A stretch of DNA of 64,000 nt, taken from NCBI GenBank assembly GCA_037074615.1, contig CM073547.1:992001-1056000 (forward strand). The letters run 5' to 3'. The notes below the pieces were generated by a model. That model saw nothing but the letters and a program-made list of their open reading frames with translations, did not search any database and was not told the origin of the DNA. Positions 1 through 14,164 of this stretch are shown piece by piece. Both the position numbers and the translations under genes were made by a program. The first letter of the stretch is position 1. Each line of letters opens with the position of its first letter. The stretch is from Leucaena leucocephala. Lineage: Eukaryota; Streptophyta; Magnoliopsida; Fabales; Fabaceae.

Positions 1-583
1 TTTTGTACTGTGATAATTTATCTGTTCTTTTTGGGTCTTTTTCTTTCATTATTTGTTGTTGTCTTGTTAATTCTTTGGTTAAATTCAATTGCGTCGCACT
101 TGGTTTTTTTTTACCTCAAAAATTGCACAGGCGTATGTATATACATGATGCAATAGATATGCTTCATCAAGGCTATAACATCACATCAAAGTTGAGCAAC
201 GATGCTCACATTTTCCTTGGTCATTGTTTGAGATTCGATCCGTCACTTGATTAATCAAACCTAGGATCAAGACGGCATTTGTATTTTTCATCTCCTGAGT
301 CAATTATATGTAGGAAATTAGAATCATTAGTAAATTAACACTATATATAAGTACGGGAATATTATATAAATTAAATCTTGATTTCTCATTTTATCAAATG
401 GAATATTAGCAGCTTGACCGGATAACCCAGATTTTCGACACTCATAACATCGTCGTCTATTTGTTGGTCTAATGAGTCAAGAATCATGGAACGTGTCTGG
501 TGAGTAATTAAACACACGCATCTTATTAGGTCGTCTAATTACATACATGATATCGATTCTGGAGTGTGATAATCCATTCAAAG

Positions 584-584
<1 letters not shown>

Positions 585-623
<39 letters not shown>
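585..623. repeat. (AT)n microsatellite
   Basis: An uninterrupted run of alternating T and A of about 39 bases lies in the intergenic region. It is a simple sequence repeat and probably length-polymorphic. Confidence 0.9.
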
Positions 624-626
<3 letters not shown>

Positions 627-859
627 GTTTAGAACACAATGTCTCATTATTTGCTTATGGATTCAAGTACTATAATGTCAAGCACACATATCAACGTTTT
701 GGCTGATTGAGTGATCACAAGTCAATCGATGACTTGGAAATTATTACTGGCATGAAAATATTAGTAAATGTTGCAGTTAGCAGAATCATCTGATTTTAGA
801 AGTGGGTCGATTACATTATTATAGCACACACATACAGTTGATCGATTAATAAATATTCC

Positions 860-1040
860 TCCTGTTTGATTTATTTAGATAGATTAAGAAAATTATATAA
901 ATTAATTAATTATAATCAATATTAGTTGACTAATTTAAGTAGATTAAGGGGTATATTACATGAATTTATCTTGAGAGGTCATATTTGATCATAATTAATT
1001 GATTTATTTGACTTTCATAATATCTCTAAAAAATCAAATA
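860..1040. repeat. AT-rich dispersed repeat, MITE-like (copy 1)
   Basis: This segment contains imperfect palindromic AT-rich blocks around 'taattaattataat' and 'gactaatttaagtagatta'. A visibly related segment lies at about 25925-26110. The recurrence suggests a small dispersed non-coding element. Its ends and target-site duplication are not clear, so the class is not assigned. Confidence 0.35.
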
Positions 1041-4000
1041 AATATTGTATTAAGGACTAAAAAAGTACTAATTTTCGCTAACTTGTGTTGGTAGGATTTT
1101 CAGTTGGTCTCAATATACTCTTTAGTCCTTAATATAATAATTATTTAACTAATTTAATTAGATTAAAAAAATTAGTTAATTTATTATGTTTTAAAAATAT
1201 TATAATCATCTTCCTTAACTTCCCTTTCCTCCTATTTTATTTGATTATTATTAAAAAAATATCAATAGGGGTAATTTATGATAAAATTAATAGATATAGA
1301 AATTATATCTTATATTTAAAACTAAAATTATTAATTTTATAATTAAATCCTATATTAAAAACTGGAGAAATTTCATTTAAGAGGCATGCCAATACATGTG
1401 CATGTAGATAAGTAAAGGGGGGGAAGAAAACTCAGGAGTTCGTTTAATCTCTCAGTATCTATCTCATATTGTAAGTACTGTGCATGGATGGATGCGTTAA
1501 AAGAAGAGTCTCACAATACTTAGGATTGTAACAGTCTAAATGTTTAAATAATAACATGTGAGAATTATGGTAATTTGTGGGATCAGCAACAATACTCTTC
1601 ATCCTAGAGTGAGAATTACTGAAATTATTGAAATTTAAAGCAAAATATATACTGCGATCATGTCTACACAAATTTCTATATATTCAGAAAAAACATAATT
1701 TATCTATAATATAGTATTAATATTTGCATTCAAGTTTTCTTCAGAAAATTTGAGGAAAAGTCCTGTATCTTCACCGAGTCCAAATTCAAGTAGCTCTAGT
1801 GATAAAGTAAAGTGAGATGTGTGCTTCAATTTGTGTAGGACAGATTCATCAGTAGATGCATAGCCACGTATGGTATTTATTAAGAATAATAATTAGTAAT
1901 GGGCGCACTAAATAATGAGGCGAGACATGGAACAAGTGAGGTTTGTCCGACCACTAAGGTTGTGTTCAATTTGGAGGTGACGTGAGACGTCCATGCATGT
2001 GGGATCTAACATCGTTAAACTCTGTTCCACTCTTGGCGCATCACTCAAGTTGACGACGTCAATATGGTGTTAAAAAGGATTATGAAATGACGTTGGGGAC
2101 CAGGTAAGAGACGATGAAACGGCATTAATTAGTGAAGCATGATATATATATAAAAAGAGAATTAGTATATTTTAGGAACAATTCGGTAAATGAGTAAAAA
2201 TTAGGAAGCAAATAATACCTACCCTTTTGATGGTCCCCCGTATGCAAAAAGTAATATTAAATTAAAATTAAAGATAGGAAGGTATATATATGTAGCCATT
2301 ATGAGTTGGCCAAAAATATCTAATTCCAAACAGTGTCGTTTTGATATTGAATCCCCACTATGTCCCATTTTCACATGGTAACATCCCCACTATGCCTTTC
2401 TCAAGTCGTCTTTCCCACTATTGGCCACTCCCCCACATACTCCCTTCAATATCATTAGGGTAGGCTTATGCATATTCTCCATATATCATTGTTATAAGTT
2501 ACTTTTAAATAATTCTCACCAACTAAAAAATAATTGTTTAGTTGTTAAATATATTTTAAATTTATAAAGTTTTTTCAAATTGTCCTTATTAAAGAATAAT
2601 CTCTTTTTCTCTATACATTTACAAATCATTTTCACCTTTATTTCCTCTTGCTCTCTTTTTAACAAGAATTAAATCAGTGATAAAATTAAAAAAACAATTA
2701 TTAATAACGCTTTAAATAACTTATATTTAGGGTTAGCATCTCATTTACAAGTGAAGTGATATAATAAAAATTCTAATTAGATATATTAATATTTTTTGCT
2801 AAACACATGTATCTTTTTACTAAAAAAAAATTCTATTTAATACATTATTGTTGGACATATACTAAATATGGACGTATCTCATAGTAGTATTTATTTTAAA
2901 CAATAAATAGTAGGGCTCAATTTTTTATATTTCAACTCACGTATAGAACTATAACTAACTAAATTTTAAAGAATGGATAGACTTATAAACGATACAACTT
3001 GTCAAAAAAAATTATTATATATATGAGCGTGAATTATTTTAAAAGAAGAAATTATTAATTCAAATCAAAATATTTAATTAGGAGAATTAACAAATGATCA
3101 AGTGTTATTTGAGAGTTTATCCCCACTTGTTTAATTTGCGAGCGTAATTGGTACATTCAAAGTATATAGACGGCAGGCATCAAGTGTTGATCTAGTTGCA
3201 TAATGTGAAAAGTAAAATCTATTTTATAATATAAACGACAGCTCAAATCTTAACAAATAAATCGTCGTTTCGATGCATTCATTATATGATAAGATTGCGC
3301 CAATTTCTAAAGAGTCAGTCGCAAACCTAACTAATATCGTAGATTACGTTAGACTCCGTCCATATGTCACGTGCTTTTGAATTCAGAACCTTTTTTTTTT
3401 TCCTGAGTGTAATTTTTCATGATAGGTTTTATTGCATCTGTAATAAATAATGCACACAGCACGACTTTTATTTTTTTTAGCAACACACAGTGTCGTCTAT
3501 TTTAATAATTGCTTACCCCACCACCAAACCCCAACAACATGATGAGTTTTCAAGTCATGGAGTTCTTTTTTTTATTATTATTATTATGAAGAATTATCAT
3601 ATTTAAATATTATCAAATCTAATTGAATCTAATTTTTTTTAAAACGTATTTATTATATTTATATGTGCTCAAATTTAAAACTATGTGTTTAAATAACTAA
3701 AATTTATTCCCTTATAACCAATGCTTGTTGATGAAGCCAGAGTTCTATGGATCGTTGCTTTGGAGAAAATGGGCGGGGTCTCATCTCTTGTTTTTTTTTC
3801 TTTTTACTTTTTTTTATCTAAATAAAGAAAAAGTTGTTTTTTCTTCTTCTTTTCTCTCTAGATTTTATTTTCTCCCATTCCTTCTTTTCATTTATATAAG
3901 GGGCCTTCTCCCACACTAGAAAAAAAAAGGGCATAAATGAAAAAATATACACAGCAAGTTAGCTGAGATGCATGGGACCGTTCGATTTCTCTCTGATTTT

Positions 4001-7000
4001 TGAACAAGCAATACGATGCTTCATTGCTTCCTAATCATTTTAATTTTTCGGATAGAAAAAATAAGATTTTGATATTTGTATTAATCGAGCAAAGGGACTA
4101 AAAAAAAATTATTTTTGATTCGAAAGCCTAGGGCTAAGCTGGCATGGCCCTGCGGTTGACAGTTGACACGCACAAATCGATAAATGAATAATGATAATTT
4201 GTTTATAGTTTATGAAAGAGGCATCGGAAAAGATACAGTGCTAGCAATAAAAAAAATAAAAAAAAATAAAAAAACACCAGATTCACTTTGAGATAGGACC
4301 GCCTTAACTTGCACAAACCAAATCGACCAAATTGTCAGTAAGTGAGCTTAAAAATAATGTTGATGTACTAATAATGAGAAATTACACTATATGGAACTAT
4401 ATAAGAAAACTAAAATAATAAGGCTTTAAGACCCAAAATACTTCTAATAAAGTTTTCATCATTTCCAATTTACCTTTCAAAATTTCCAACATATATAATT
4501 ATATAGCTTTCCCATATTTATAAATTGCATGTAGAACATTTTTCTCAATTATTTTTTTAATGTTAATAAAGGATTAAAGAATCATTTTTCCCATATTTAG
4601 TGTTTGTTTAATTAGTCCTAAAGAATCATTTTTCTTAATAATAATTGATTCAGAGTTCATGGTTCTCATCTATGTATATTTTAAGTTCAACGTAACTATT
4701 ATAATTCTATATAATCTTGTAAGAATATATCTCTTCCATATTTAATATAAAACCTATTTTAATAATAAATTTAAACAAAAAAATAAATTTTATATTAAAG
4801 ATAAGAGAAGTATAATAATTTAGTGATGTTATTTACAAATAAATCTATAAATCAATCGGTTTAGTGATGCGATTCCACCATAAATCTAAGTTATTTGACA
4901 AACTCAATTGATATAGTTAGTTCAGAATTATTGTTTTGCCAACTCTTTTGAATGAGAATCGAACACTTGGGATTCTCAGAGACCTTTCACGGGAGGGGAC
5001 CAAAAAAGAACTTACATATTGATCAATCAAACATGAGGCTACAACATGTGAGAGAAGGAAACACTTTGGGATTCAAAGTTGCTTCACAATCTTATGTTTT
5101 CTTCATGTAGAAACGAATATATATGACTTGAGTATTTGGCACTATCTTGGTACAGAAAGAATTGGAGATAATAAGAATCTCGCGTGCTGGTTTGAGGTTC
5201 CATTAGGGTTAGGGCATGTGGCACTGTAACGTACAAGCACTAAGAGTGGTGAAGAAGGGCTTTGGGTTGGTAATTGGGTGGACCATTATTATTATATTTT
5301 TATATATATATATATGCAGCCTTATGGAAAATGGTTTCTGATTATCTGATCTCATCAAAGTATTACCTTTTGCTGTTTGAGTTTGTGTGTAGTTCCTCTC
5401 CTACTCCACTTTTCCTCCACCATAGGTTCAACACTTGTCAAACTTATACCACAATATGATAAAGGCGAATATTACTTACATGCACGCACAACTTTGTCCG
5501 TCCATGCCAAACATCCTATAATCTAATGACATAAAAACTTTTATGTAAGTGAAAAGTCATAGGTATAAATTACATACATATATAATTTTATTCCTGCATG
5601 TCCCTTTAACTTAATTTGAAAACAAAAATTGTCGTCTATTAATTAACATGAGGGTGATTAATATCTTGATCGATGGGTCTAATTCCAAGCAGCAACACAT
5701 GGAAACAGCCATGTTTTGGTATTAAAATGAGAGTGGTAGTTCAGTGTCCAAGATCATAGGTAGCAGGCCTTTTCCACTATAAGAGATAGTGAAAGTGTGG
5801 GACGACAGAAAATGGCAGATTCCCAAACCTGTCACATAAAGAACCAGACCAGTGCACAATAATACAGATGTCTATATCTTTTGACAGAGCGAGATGAACC
5901 ATTTGATGGCCTTTCGATTTTGGGATTAATAGACAAATAATTAACATCATATATATGTATATATATATTTAAGGTAGTGTTTGTTTCACTGTGACATGCT
6001 ATGTGTCTCGGAACAGGCAAATCAAAAGTCCTCCATCGATGGATTTGGGAGTCCCATCATGGCTTGCTTTGGCCGACCTTCCACAAAGGGATTCCTCACT
6101 CTCTCTCCCTTTCCACTTTGTGGTTCTCTGTAGTTCATTGCATTATTATTCGTTCGTCCTCTTCATTGTTTCTTGTGGTACCAATCATTCCCTCCTTTTT
6201 TTCCCACTTCCTTATCATTATTACTCTCTATAAACTTCTTCCTTTTCCAACATCACCATTTTCTTTTTTCCGTTTTAGATTAGAAGGGCGCATCATTAAT
6301 GGCACGAGCTTATAAATAAAATTGAATGTGACCTCCCACATATATAGATATATTTTTATATCACTATATTATAAAGTTAGTTGGCTAACATCACAATTTT
6401 CAAATATATATTTTTCGTAGTTTATGATATTAAGTGTAAATGGCGAATATACCATAAAGTTGTTATTATATAATTTAGGATTATATATTTAAATTTTTCA
6501 AACAGCCTTTCTATTTGTAGAAATATAACTATATATATTTATCCATTCTCATACCTGACTTGATAGGAGCCTTGTTCATGACCTATATATTTTTTATATT
6601 ATTATTGGCTCAGATTCAAGTATTGGCTCCTCAATTTAAGACATATATAGATGTTTTTATATGCATTATTTTCCCCCCATTTCTAATAATAGAATTCTCT
6701 TATTTTTATTATAGCTATATAGATATTTTCAAGATTTAAGTCTTGGTCTATGATTATAGAGACTAAGAACTATTTTGGTTGGCTGTGTTATGATAATGAC
6801 TGAATAGTAATACAGCGATGGATTCATTGCACTCGTTTGAACCCTATGGTGCCAGTCGGTGCCTGCCCCAAATACTTTTGTCATAAATCAATAAATAATC
6901 CAAATGTATTAATCAATTAATAAGTGTTGTACTTTTTCATAAATATATCACAAATATTCCCCCTATCCTCATGAAACTTCTGTTTATTTCTTGTACTCTT

Positions 7001-8317
7001 TATTCCTAACCCAACTAATAATTATATATAAAATATTAAAATCTCCAATTATATATTTATAACTAATGAAGAATATAAGTCATTTTTAAGATTTTATTCA
7101 GAATCTAGAACTGGTTTATTTCCAATATCCATCCGGCATTGATTGATCCCAATGAATGCTTGCTTAGCTTTTTGACCAACTTATTTTCTCATTATACAAA
7201 AATTCAATGGTTTCATTTTCTTCTCCACATATATAAATAATATAATGTACGACCATTCATGACTCTATAAAAAGAAATGTTATATAATATATAACGAATT
7301 GAGAGACAACGTTTCTTGTACAAATTAAGCTGAACCTATAATTTTGTTGTTGACAGACTACTACCCTCATCTATCTGTATAAAATATAAAATCTGAGTAA
7401 ATTGTAGAATACATAATCCATAAATATTAGAATTTAACCAATACATCAATGTATATTGTGATTTTATTTATTTTTTAAAATTAAAATTTATAATGAATTA
7501 GTACTACATTATTTGCAGGCCGTAAACCAATTATATGAAATTACAAGTGGTCCATGGGAATTTATTTTTGGGCCTGCGAGTAATACATGGGACTTATCAT
7601 GTAGTTTCAACTTATTTAAACTATGACCCATTGTTTATGGTTCAACTGGTAAAGGGATAGGATATATAATCATTTGAAACTTGTGTTGATCCTTAGAAAA
7701 TATAATTTTATTGTGGTTTCAGTCGCGATATTTGGGGAGACATTCTAACTCATGGTTGTTTAGGTTTATGCCTGAGAGTAATAGATGACTCGTCCTACCC
7801 GATATTGATATTACTTAAGAGTAAAGAAGATTTTACCCTATTTTTAGATCATGAGTGAGTCAAACCCCTTTCTAAATATTTTTGCACAAAAAAACTTATT
7901 TAAACTATGAGACCTAACACAATTAGCAATTAGTTAGATTCTTTAAACATCTAGTTAAAGGTTCAAATTTCTGGTAGTGTGTATGAAGATAGTCTCATGG
8001 TGAGTACTAAACCCCTTTTGGGAAGTATATAATGCAACAGAATTAGTCATTTCGACCGTAGATTCTTTAGACTTACCTAAAAAAATTTCTTTGAAATCTT
8101 TGTACAAAACAGACTTATTTGGAATCCAATTTAAACAATTTGGGCTTTAGTGAGTGAGGCCCACAGTTTTGCTTTTTTTTTTTTTTTTGTGATAGGCCAA
8201 CAGTTATGCTTTAGTGAAATGGCCGATGGACCAATAAAACCAGAATCTGCGCAAGAAATTTGGCATTGTGTTGCGACCACGTGTTATATGCATGGGTTCT
8301 TGTTCGTTTACGGGTAA

Positions 8318-10381
8318 ATGAAACCTCTGAGAGATGTTTTGGTACACCATGCTCAGGTTATAAAAGCTGGCTACACCTCAAACATTTTTGCTTTGAATGA
8401 AATCATTCGCCTGTACGCAGATCATGGACTACCTCATGTTGCCCAGAAGTTGTTTGACGAAATGCCTCAGCGAAATGTATTCTCTTGGAACACCGTCATA
8501 TCTGCTCATATCAAAGCTCGGAACCTGACTCAAGCACGAGCTCTTTTTGATTCTGCCCCTCAAAAAGATTCGGTTTCTTATAACTCCATGTTATCTGGTT
8601 ATGTAAGTGCTGATGGGAATGAAACTGAGGCGCTTAATTTGTTTACTACAATGCAATCTATACGTGAGATAACTGGGATTGATGGAGTCACTCTGACGAC
8701 AATGGTTAACTTGGCTACAAAGCTACGTGTTGCGCTTTTTGGAAGGCAAATTCATTCATACATGGTGAAAACTGCAAATGATGGAACAAGTGCATATACA
8801 GTGAGTTCTCTTATTGATATGTACTCGAAATGTGGGTTATTTGGTGAAGCTTGTACCGTTGTTAGTGGTTGCAATGGGAAAGTGGATTTGATTTCAAAGA
8901 ATGCAATGCTTGCTGCTTGTTTCAGGGAAGGAAAGATGGACATGGCTTTGAATCTATTTTGGGCCAATCCCGAATTGAACGACATTATATCTTGGAATAC
9001 ATTGATTGCAGGGTATGCCCAGAATGGTTATTTCAAGAAATCACTTGCCTTGTTTCTTCAAATGGTTCAAAACGGCGTTACCTGGGATGAACGCACTTTA
9101 GTGAGTGTTTTGAGCGCTTGCTCTGGCCTACAATGCTTAGCACTTGGGAAGTCTATCCATGCTTGGGTGTTGAAAAACACCTTTTCTAATCAATTTATTA
9201 GCAATGCCATTGTTGATCTCTACTGTAAATGCGGGAATCTCAAATATGCAGAATCCGCTAATAAAGGAACCAAGACTAATAACCTCTTTGCAGTTGCTTC
9301 ATTTATCTCAGGCTATTCATCTCTAGGAAACATGAGAGAATCTCAAAGACTTTTTGATTCATTAACAGTGAAAAACTCCGTCGTCTGGACAGCTCTAATT
9401 TCTGGTTATGTCAAAGCAAGGCAATGTGAGGTAGTCTTCAAACTTTTTAGAGAGTACATGACCAATGAAGCACTAGTTCCTGACGGATTGGTCATTATCA
9501 GTATTCTTGGTGCTTGTGCTATAGAAGCCACTCTTTCTTTGGGAAAGCAGATTCATGCTTATGTCTTGAGAACGGGACTTGAAATGAATGAGAAATTACC
9601 TAGCGCTTTAGTTGATATGTATTCAAAATGCGGGAATATAGAATATGCTGCGAAAATTTTCCGGCTAGTTGTTGATAGTGATAGAGATAGAGTCTTTTAT
9701 AACATCATGATAGCTGGTTTTGCTCACCATGGACTGGAAAATGAAGCGTTTCAGCTTTTTCAGGAAATGTCGAAGAAAAATTTCAAGCCAGACGCAGTGA
9801 CCTTTGTCGCGCTTCTATCGGCATGTGTACATCGTGGACTAGTCAATTTGGGAGAGCAGATTTTTTGTTCCATGGAAGCAGATCACAAGATTTTGTCAGG
9901 TTCTGAACATTATGCTTGTATGGTTGATATGTATGGAAGGGCTAATAAACTAGACAAGGCAATAGAATTCATGAGGAAGATTCCTGTACAACAAATGGAC
10001 ACTACAATCTGGGGAGCATTTCTTCATGCTTGTCGTTTAAGTGGCAATATAGAGCATGCAAAAGAAGCAGCGGAGAAACTATTGAAAGTTGAGGCAGAAA
10101 ATGGGGCTCGTTATGTGCAATTAGCTAATGTATATGCTGCAGAGGGGAATTGGGATGAGATGGGAAGAATAAGGAACAAAATGAGGGGAAAAGAAGCAAG
10201 GAAACTTGCTGGTTGCAGTTGGATATATGTGGAAAATTGTATTCACGTATTTACTTCTGGCGATAGTTCTCATTCAAAATCAGATGCAATATATTCTGCT
10301 TTGCTCTTTTTGAAAGATATAATGTATTTTTCATCCTCAGAACTTGAACAGCTTTATGAAGATTCATGGGAATTCTTTTGA
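8318..10381 (+). CDS. Pentatricopeptide repeat protein, PLS class, E subgroup (At3g18840-like)
   Basis: This single-exon gene encodes 687 residues, as usual for plant PPR genes. PPR units run from about residue 5 to 560, with repeated signatures such as SWNTVISAHIK, SLIDMYSKCG, SWNTLIAGYAQNG and VDMYSKCGNIEYA. They are followed by the E/E+ region (WGAFLHACRLSGN, then YVQLANVYAAEGNWDEM and CSWIYVENCIHVF at about 560-660). No C-terminal DYW deaminase domain follows; the protein ends in an acidic tail. PLS proteins bind organellar RNA in a sequence-specific way and E-class members usually act in C-to-U editing with a deaminase supplied in trans; the target here is unknown. The sequence closely resembles the remembered Arabidopsis At3g18840 product throughout. 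The start fits that homologue (MKxLxD near the N terminus). No clear transit peptide is visible, so mitochondrial or plastid location is inferred from the family. Confidence 0.93.
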   Translation: MKPLRDVLVHHAQVIKAGYTSNIFALNEIIRLYADHGLPHVAQKLFDEMPQRNVFSWNTVISAHIKARNLTQARALFDSAPQKDSVSYNSMLSGYVSADGNETEALNLFTTMQSIREITGIDGVTLTTMVNLATKLRVALFGRQIHSYMVKTANDGTSAYTVSSLIDMYSKCGLFGEACTVVSGCNGKVDLISKNAMLAACFREGKMDMALNLFWANPELNDIISWNTLIAGYAQNGYFKKSLALFLQMVQNGVTWDERTLVSVLSACSGLQCLALGKSIHAWVLKNTFSNQFISNAIVDLYCKCGNLKYAESANKGTKTNNLFAVASFISGYSSLGNMRESQRLFDSLTVKNSVVWTALISGYVKARQCEVVFKLFREYMTNEALVPDGLVIISILGACAIEATLSLGKQIHAYVLRTGLEMNEKLPSALVDMYSKCGNIEYAAKIFRLVVDSDRDRVFYNIMIAGFAHHGLENEAFQLFQEMSKKNFKPDAVTFVALLSACVHRGLVNLGEQIFCSMEADHKILSGSEHYACMVDMYGRANKLDKAIEFMRKIPVQQMDTTIWGAFLHACRLSGNIEHAKEAAEKLLKVEAENGARYVQLANVYAAEGNWDEMGRIRNKMRGKEARKLAGCSWIYVENCIHVFTSGDSSHSKSDAIYSALLFLKDIMYFSSSELEQLYEDSWEFF

Positions 10382-12201
10382 GGACGTAAAGTGCCATTGA
10401 ATGCGATTCTTTGGCACATTAAATACTGAACCTCAGTGACATGTTAACAGGAGTTCGTTCCGTGTTGCCTCTTCTTGATTTTAATTGTTTCACTTCAAGG
10501 CATAGCGAGTATTTGCCTTGCCCACATTTCAAGTCCAAAGACCAGTTCTTGATTTCTTAGCAGAAGTAAATTGTCATACTTAACAGGTTCTTGATTTCCA
10601 TTCCCCTGTACGTAGGAGATTGACATTTTGATGGAAATATCTTAAAGATGATATCATCTGCATCCTGTAGAATATTCGGGGGAATCATTCCTCTGTTCTT
10701 ATTGATCCATGCTAGTATATTTTATGATAGCTCATATATTCAATTATGTGTGATCACAAGTTGGAGTTCTATATGGATGACATATTATTATATATAACAG
10801 AGCTCATTGACAACTTCTTTGTCCCACTTGCATTCTTATTTTTCCTTCCATGTGCCTACATGCATCTGATGCATTATTGCATATGCTTTATTTGTTTGTG
10901 ATAAGATAACCCTTCTTTTTTATGTGTCCGAGAAATGCTCTATGCATTAAAACATTCGAAACGAGCTTGAAGATCTATTTTCCGTGTGTGTGGTGTGTGT
11001 ATTTAATGTTTCTATGTGCCCGTTTGGTTTAATTTAAAGTTTGAGAAATACTTTTAGATTAAACTATTTATCAAATATCCAGAAGAGTTTATAGAACAAA
11101 TTATAATTTGAGAGATATAAAACTATAATTTTAAATAAATTTGTGAGACTAGTTTCTGGATAGATAATTTTTTTTAACTGTATAATGATTATTTTGTCAC
11201 TGTTTTTTTTTCCTATCATGCTCTTTTTAGTAATTTACCTATAAAAAAATATTATGATAATAACTATCTAAATACTTATTTTTTTAAATTATTTTTTTTT
11301 AAATTATATTTCAAAATCTAGTAAGTTATTCTTCAAAATTTATTCTATGTAAATTGTTCTCCCACATCTAAATCAACCGAAGCAGCTATTATGTAAGTCA
11401 AGTAAGAACATGTGCAAGGAGGATCAATCCCATTCTGCAACAAAACAGTAGTAATGAGCCAGGACATTAACATATTGCCATTTTTCCGTGCAGCTGAAGC
11501 TCCATCACCATATGAGAATTATTGAAAAGATGTGACATTTAGATTAATGACTATTTCACTTTAAGAAATAACAATTTAAATTATATTAAAAAAATATCTT
11601 CACTAGCGAGAATTACTACCATCATTAAAAGTTATGTTTGGATTTAAAGTTTTTGTTATGATCTAGAGATCAGTAAGTCAATAATTACTCCCCTCTAAGA
11701 AAGAAATGATAACAAAATCTTAGGCACTGTTGCTAGTACCATATTATCAGTTGTATCAATTGTAACAAGATATGAATAGCCGATGTTGCTTCTCTCAACT
11801 GAGAAACTCTTTTCTGAATAAGGAATATATATTATGTCTGTTTATTGATATAAAATGTAAAAATATTTATCACGCCATATTATTTAAATATTATAAATAG
11901 TTTCATTTAATTTTTAAATTTTTAAGTAAGAAAATGTAGTAATGTCAAGATCGGGCGATTCTGTTTGTAGAGCTGAGCTCAGTCAAGCGTGACTTCCTGC
12001 TCAGATCTTCGATCAGCGGGAGGCCTGAGTCCTCCTTTCTGTGCACGAAAGCTCTGAGGCACACGTTTGTTCAACATCAAAATTCGATGCCATTCATTAC
12101 AACTTTCGTTTGTCGATCCTTCGCCCCTCCCAAAACCCTATAGAAGAATCAAAGGTTACGATCGAATCATCTGAAGGTTGAGGTGGAATAGAAGAGACGC
12201 C
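10382..12201. other. Intergenic: PPR 3' region, AT-rich repeat, RRA promoter and leader
   Basis: No coding exon is seen. About 11023-11345 looks like one of the AT-rich 'gtttggttta...' non-autonomous elements found elsewhere in the window. The last ~200 bases become less AT-rich and are probably the promoter and 5' leader of the arabinosyltransferase gene. Confidence 0.5.
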
Positions 12202-14164
12202 ATGATTGGCCGCAGAGAAGGACCCTTGATGAGGAACCATACCCACTCTCTACACAAATCGAGGGTGCTTGTCGCTGTAGCCATCGGGGTTTTCGTTGGA
12301 TGTGTCTGCGCTTTTTTGTTCCCCAATGGGTCCTTCGGTTCTAATGCAATCCCTCGTCGCAATTACAATCTCGTGGGATCCAAGATTCAGGTTCTATAAT
12401 CGTTCTGCCTCTTTCTGTATTTCTTTTTTGGGCTTTTTGGCCCTCTGAATCTCGTTTGGATAGTGACTTCATTGAATTGGCATTATTTCCAATGCACTGT
12501 GATCATTTGGATGACATATGAAGCCGTTGACTTTCGATTCCCATGTTTCGACTAGTTGTTTCTGGTATATTATTGTGATGTTACATTTTGTCTTTTCTAC
12601 CAGTTCTTGATTTGCTAAGGCAGTTGATAACTTCATAATGATTGATTAATTGCCTACTTCCATCTTTGGAAAAACTTCCATGCTAGGATTCTAATGTGAT
12701 TGGTATATGATCTGTTCCACCACTCGATATTTTGACTTTAGGGTTTAGGGTATATGATCTGCTTAGAGATCAAATCACTCTGGTTTCCAGATCTTTTCGT
12801 CAACTGGTAGTTAATTTGTCTGATGAATTTAGTGAATGATGGTGCTGAACTTTTAAAATTTCTACAAATGGTGAATAGATGAGAGGCTAAATAGCTTGCT
12901 TGCATATGCAATGTCTGTCTTTCTTTACGTGAATCCACATGGGTTTCGCTGGTGCTAAAGTAGCACTTTGTATAATTTCTATTTCCAAGGAGCAAAGAAG
13001 GGGCCATAGCATAATATGCTTCATTTTTACAACGTCTTCTTTTGGCAGGCAAATTCAGCTGAATGCGAATCATCAGATCGGGTCAACATGTTGAAATCAG
13101 AGTTTGTAGCGGTATCAGAGAAAAATGCTCAGCTGAAAAAAAAGGTCAGGGAGTTGACTGAAAGGCTTCAGCTGGCAAAGCAAGGGAGTGATCAGGCTCA
13201 AAAGCAGTTTCTTGCTTCGGGTAAACAGCCTAAAGCTGGGCCTTTTGGTACTGTTAAGGGAATCAGAACTAACCCTACTGTTGTTCCTGATGAATCTGTG
13301 AACCCAAGATTGGCAAAGATATTAGAGAAAGTAGCAGTTCAAAGAGAGCTCATAGTTGCCCTTGCAAATGCCAATGTGAAGGAGATGCTAGAAGTTTGGT
13401 TCACCAACATCAAGAGAGTTGGTATAACCAATTATCTGGTGATTGCTTTAGATGACGAGATTTCAAAATTTTGTGAGTCAAATCAGGTTCCAGTGTACAA
13501 GAGAGATCCGGATGACGGTATTGATTCCATTGGAAGAATTGGAGGCAACCATGCAGTTTCTGGGCTTAAATTTCGTATTCTTAGAGAATTTCTGCAGTTG
13601 GGATATAGTGTTCTTCTATCAGATGTTGACATTGTGTTTCTGCAAAACCCTTTTAATCATCTGATCCGGGATTCAGACGTAGAGTCCATGAGTGATGGTC
13701 ATAACAATATGACAGCTTATGGGTATAACGATGTCTTTGACGAACCTGCAATGGGTTGGGCCCGATATGCTCATACTATGAGGATATGGGTTTACAACTC
13801 TGGTTTCTTCTATATCAGACCGACAATCCCTTCAATCGAACTATTGGATCGTGTGGCCACTCGACTTTCCAAGGAGAAGGCTTGGGACCAGGCTGTTTTC
13901 AATGAAGAACTCTCCTATCCCTCACATCCTGGCTACGTTGGGCTTCATGCTTCCAGAAGAACAATGGACATCTACCTCTTCATGAACAGCAAGATTCTGT
14001 TCAAGACTGTGAGGAAGGATGCTAACCTCGGAAAACTTAAACCGGTAATCATTCACGTAAACTACCACCCAGACAAGCTTCCACGAATGAAAGCAGTTTT
14101 TGAGTACTACGTGAATGGGAAGCAGGATGCTCTCCAACCTTTCCCTGATGGCTCAGATTGGTGA
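12202..14164 (+). CDS. RRA: Golgi arabinosyltransferase, RRA type (GT77)
   Basis: Two exons, 12202-12390 and 13049-14164, are joined by a phase-0 GT-AG intron and encode 434 residues, the usual length for RRA proteins. The ATG at 12202 was chosen because the homologues begin M-x-G-R-R. A short basic cytosolic tail, one membrane anchor at about residues 20-42 (VLVAVAIGVFVGCVCAFLF) and a coiled-coil stem (about 85-120) precede the catalytic domain. The nucleotide-sugar binding DxD is in LLSDVDIVFLQNPF (D255/D257). The NHAVSGLKFR, YNSGFFYIRP and WDQAVFNEEL blocks are typical of this family. RRA enzymes add the second L-arabinofuranose to hydroxyproline-linked arabinans on extensins in the Golgi lumen. 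The match to remembered RRA1-3 is strong along the whole catalytic domain; which paralogue it is cannot be decided here. Confidence 0.94.

Larger units (their letters stand above)
1..8317. other. AT-rich intergenic region, no gene recognised
   Basis: No reading frame here has a recognisable family, a splice-consistent exon chain or plant coding character. The short open frames in it are low-complexity or pyrimidine-rich translations. It holds simple repeats, A/T tracts and MITE-like AT-rich segments. Searches by eye for tRNA boxes and for common conserved plant miRNA sequences found nothing convincing. The last few hundred bases must hold the promoter and leader of the PPR gene at 8318. Confidence 0.6.

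Noticed and set aside
5690..6320. Possible miRNA precursor or short protein gene in a less AT-rich patch
   Set aside because: No convincing fold-back or known mature miRNA sequence was seen, and the short frames have no family match.
7900..8060. SINE candidate with a B-box-like 'ggttcaaatttc'; a similar case lies at 45430-45540
   Set aside because: The A box is poor, no poly-A tail or target duplication was found, and the two segments do not clearly match each other.
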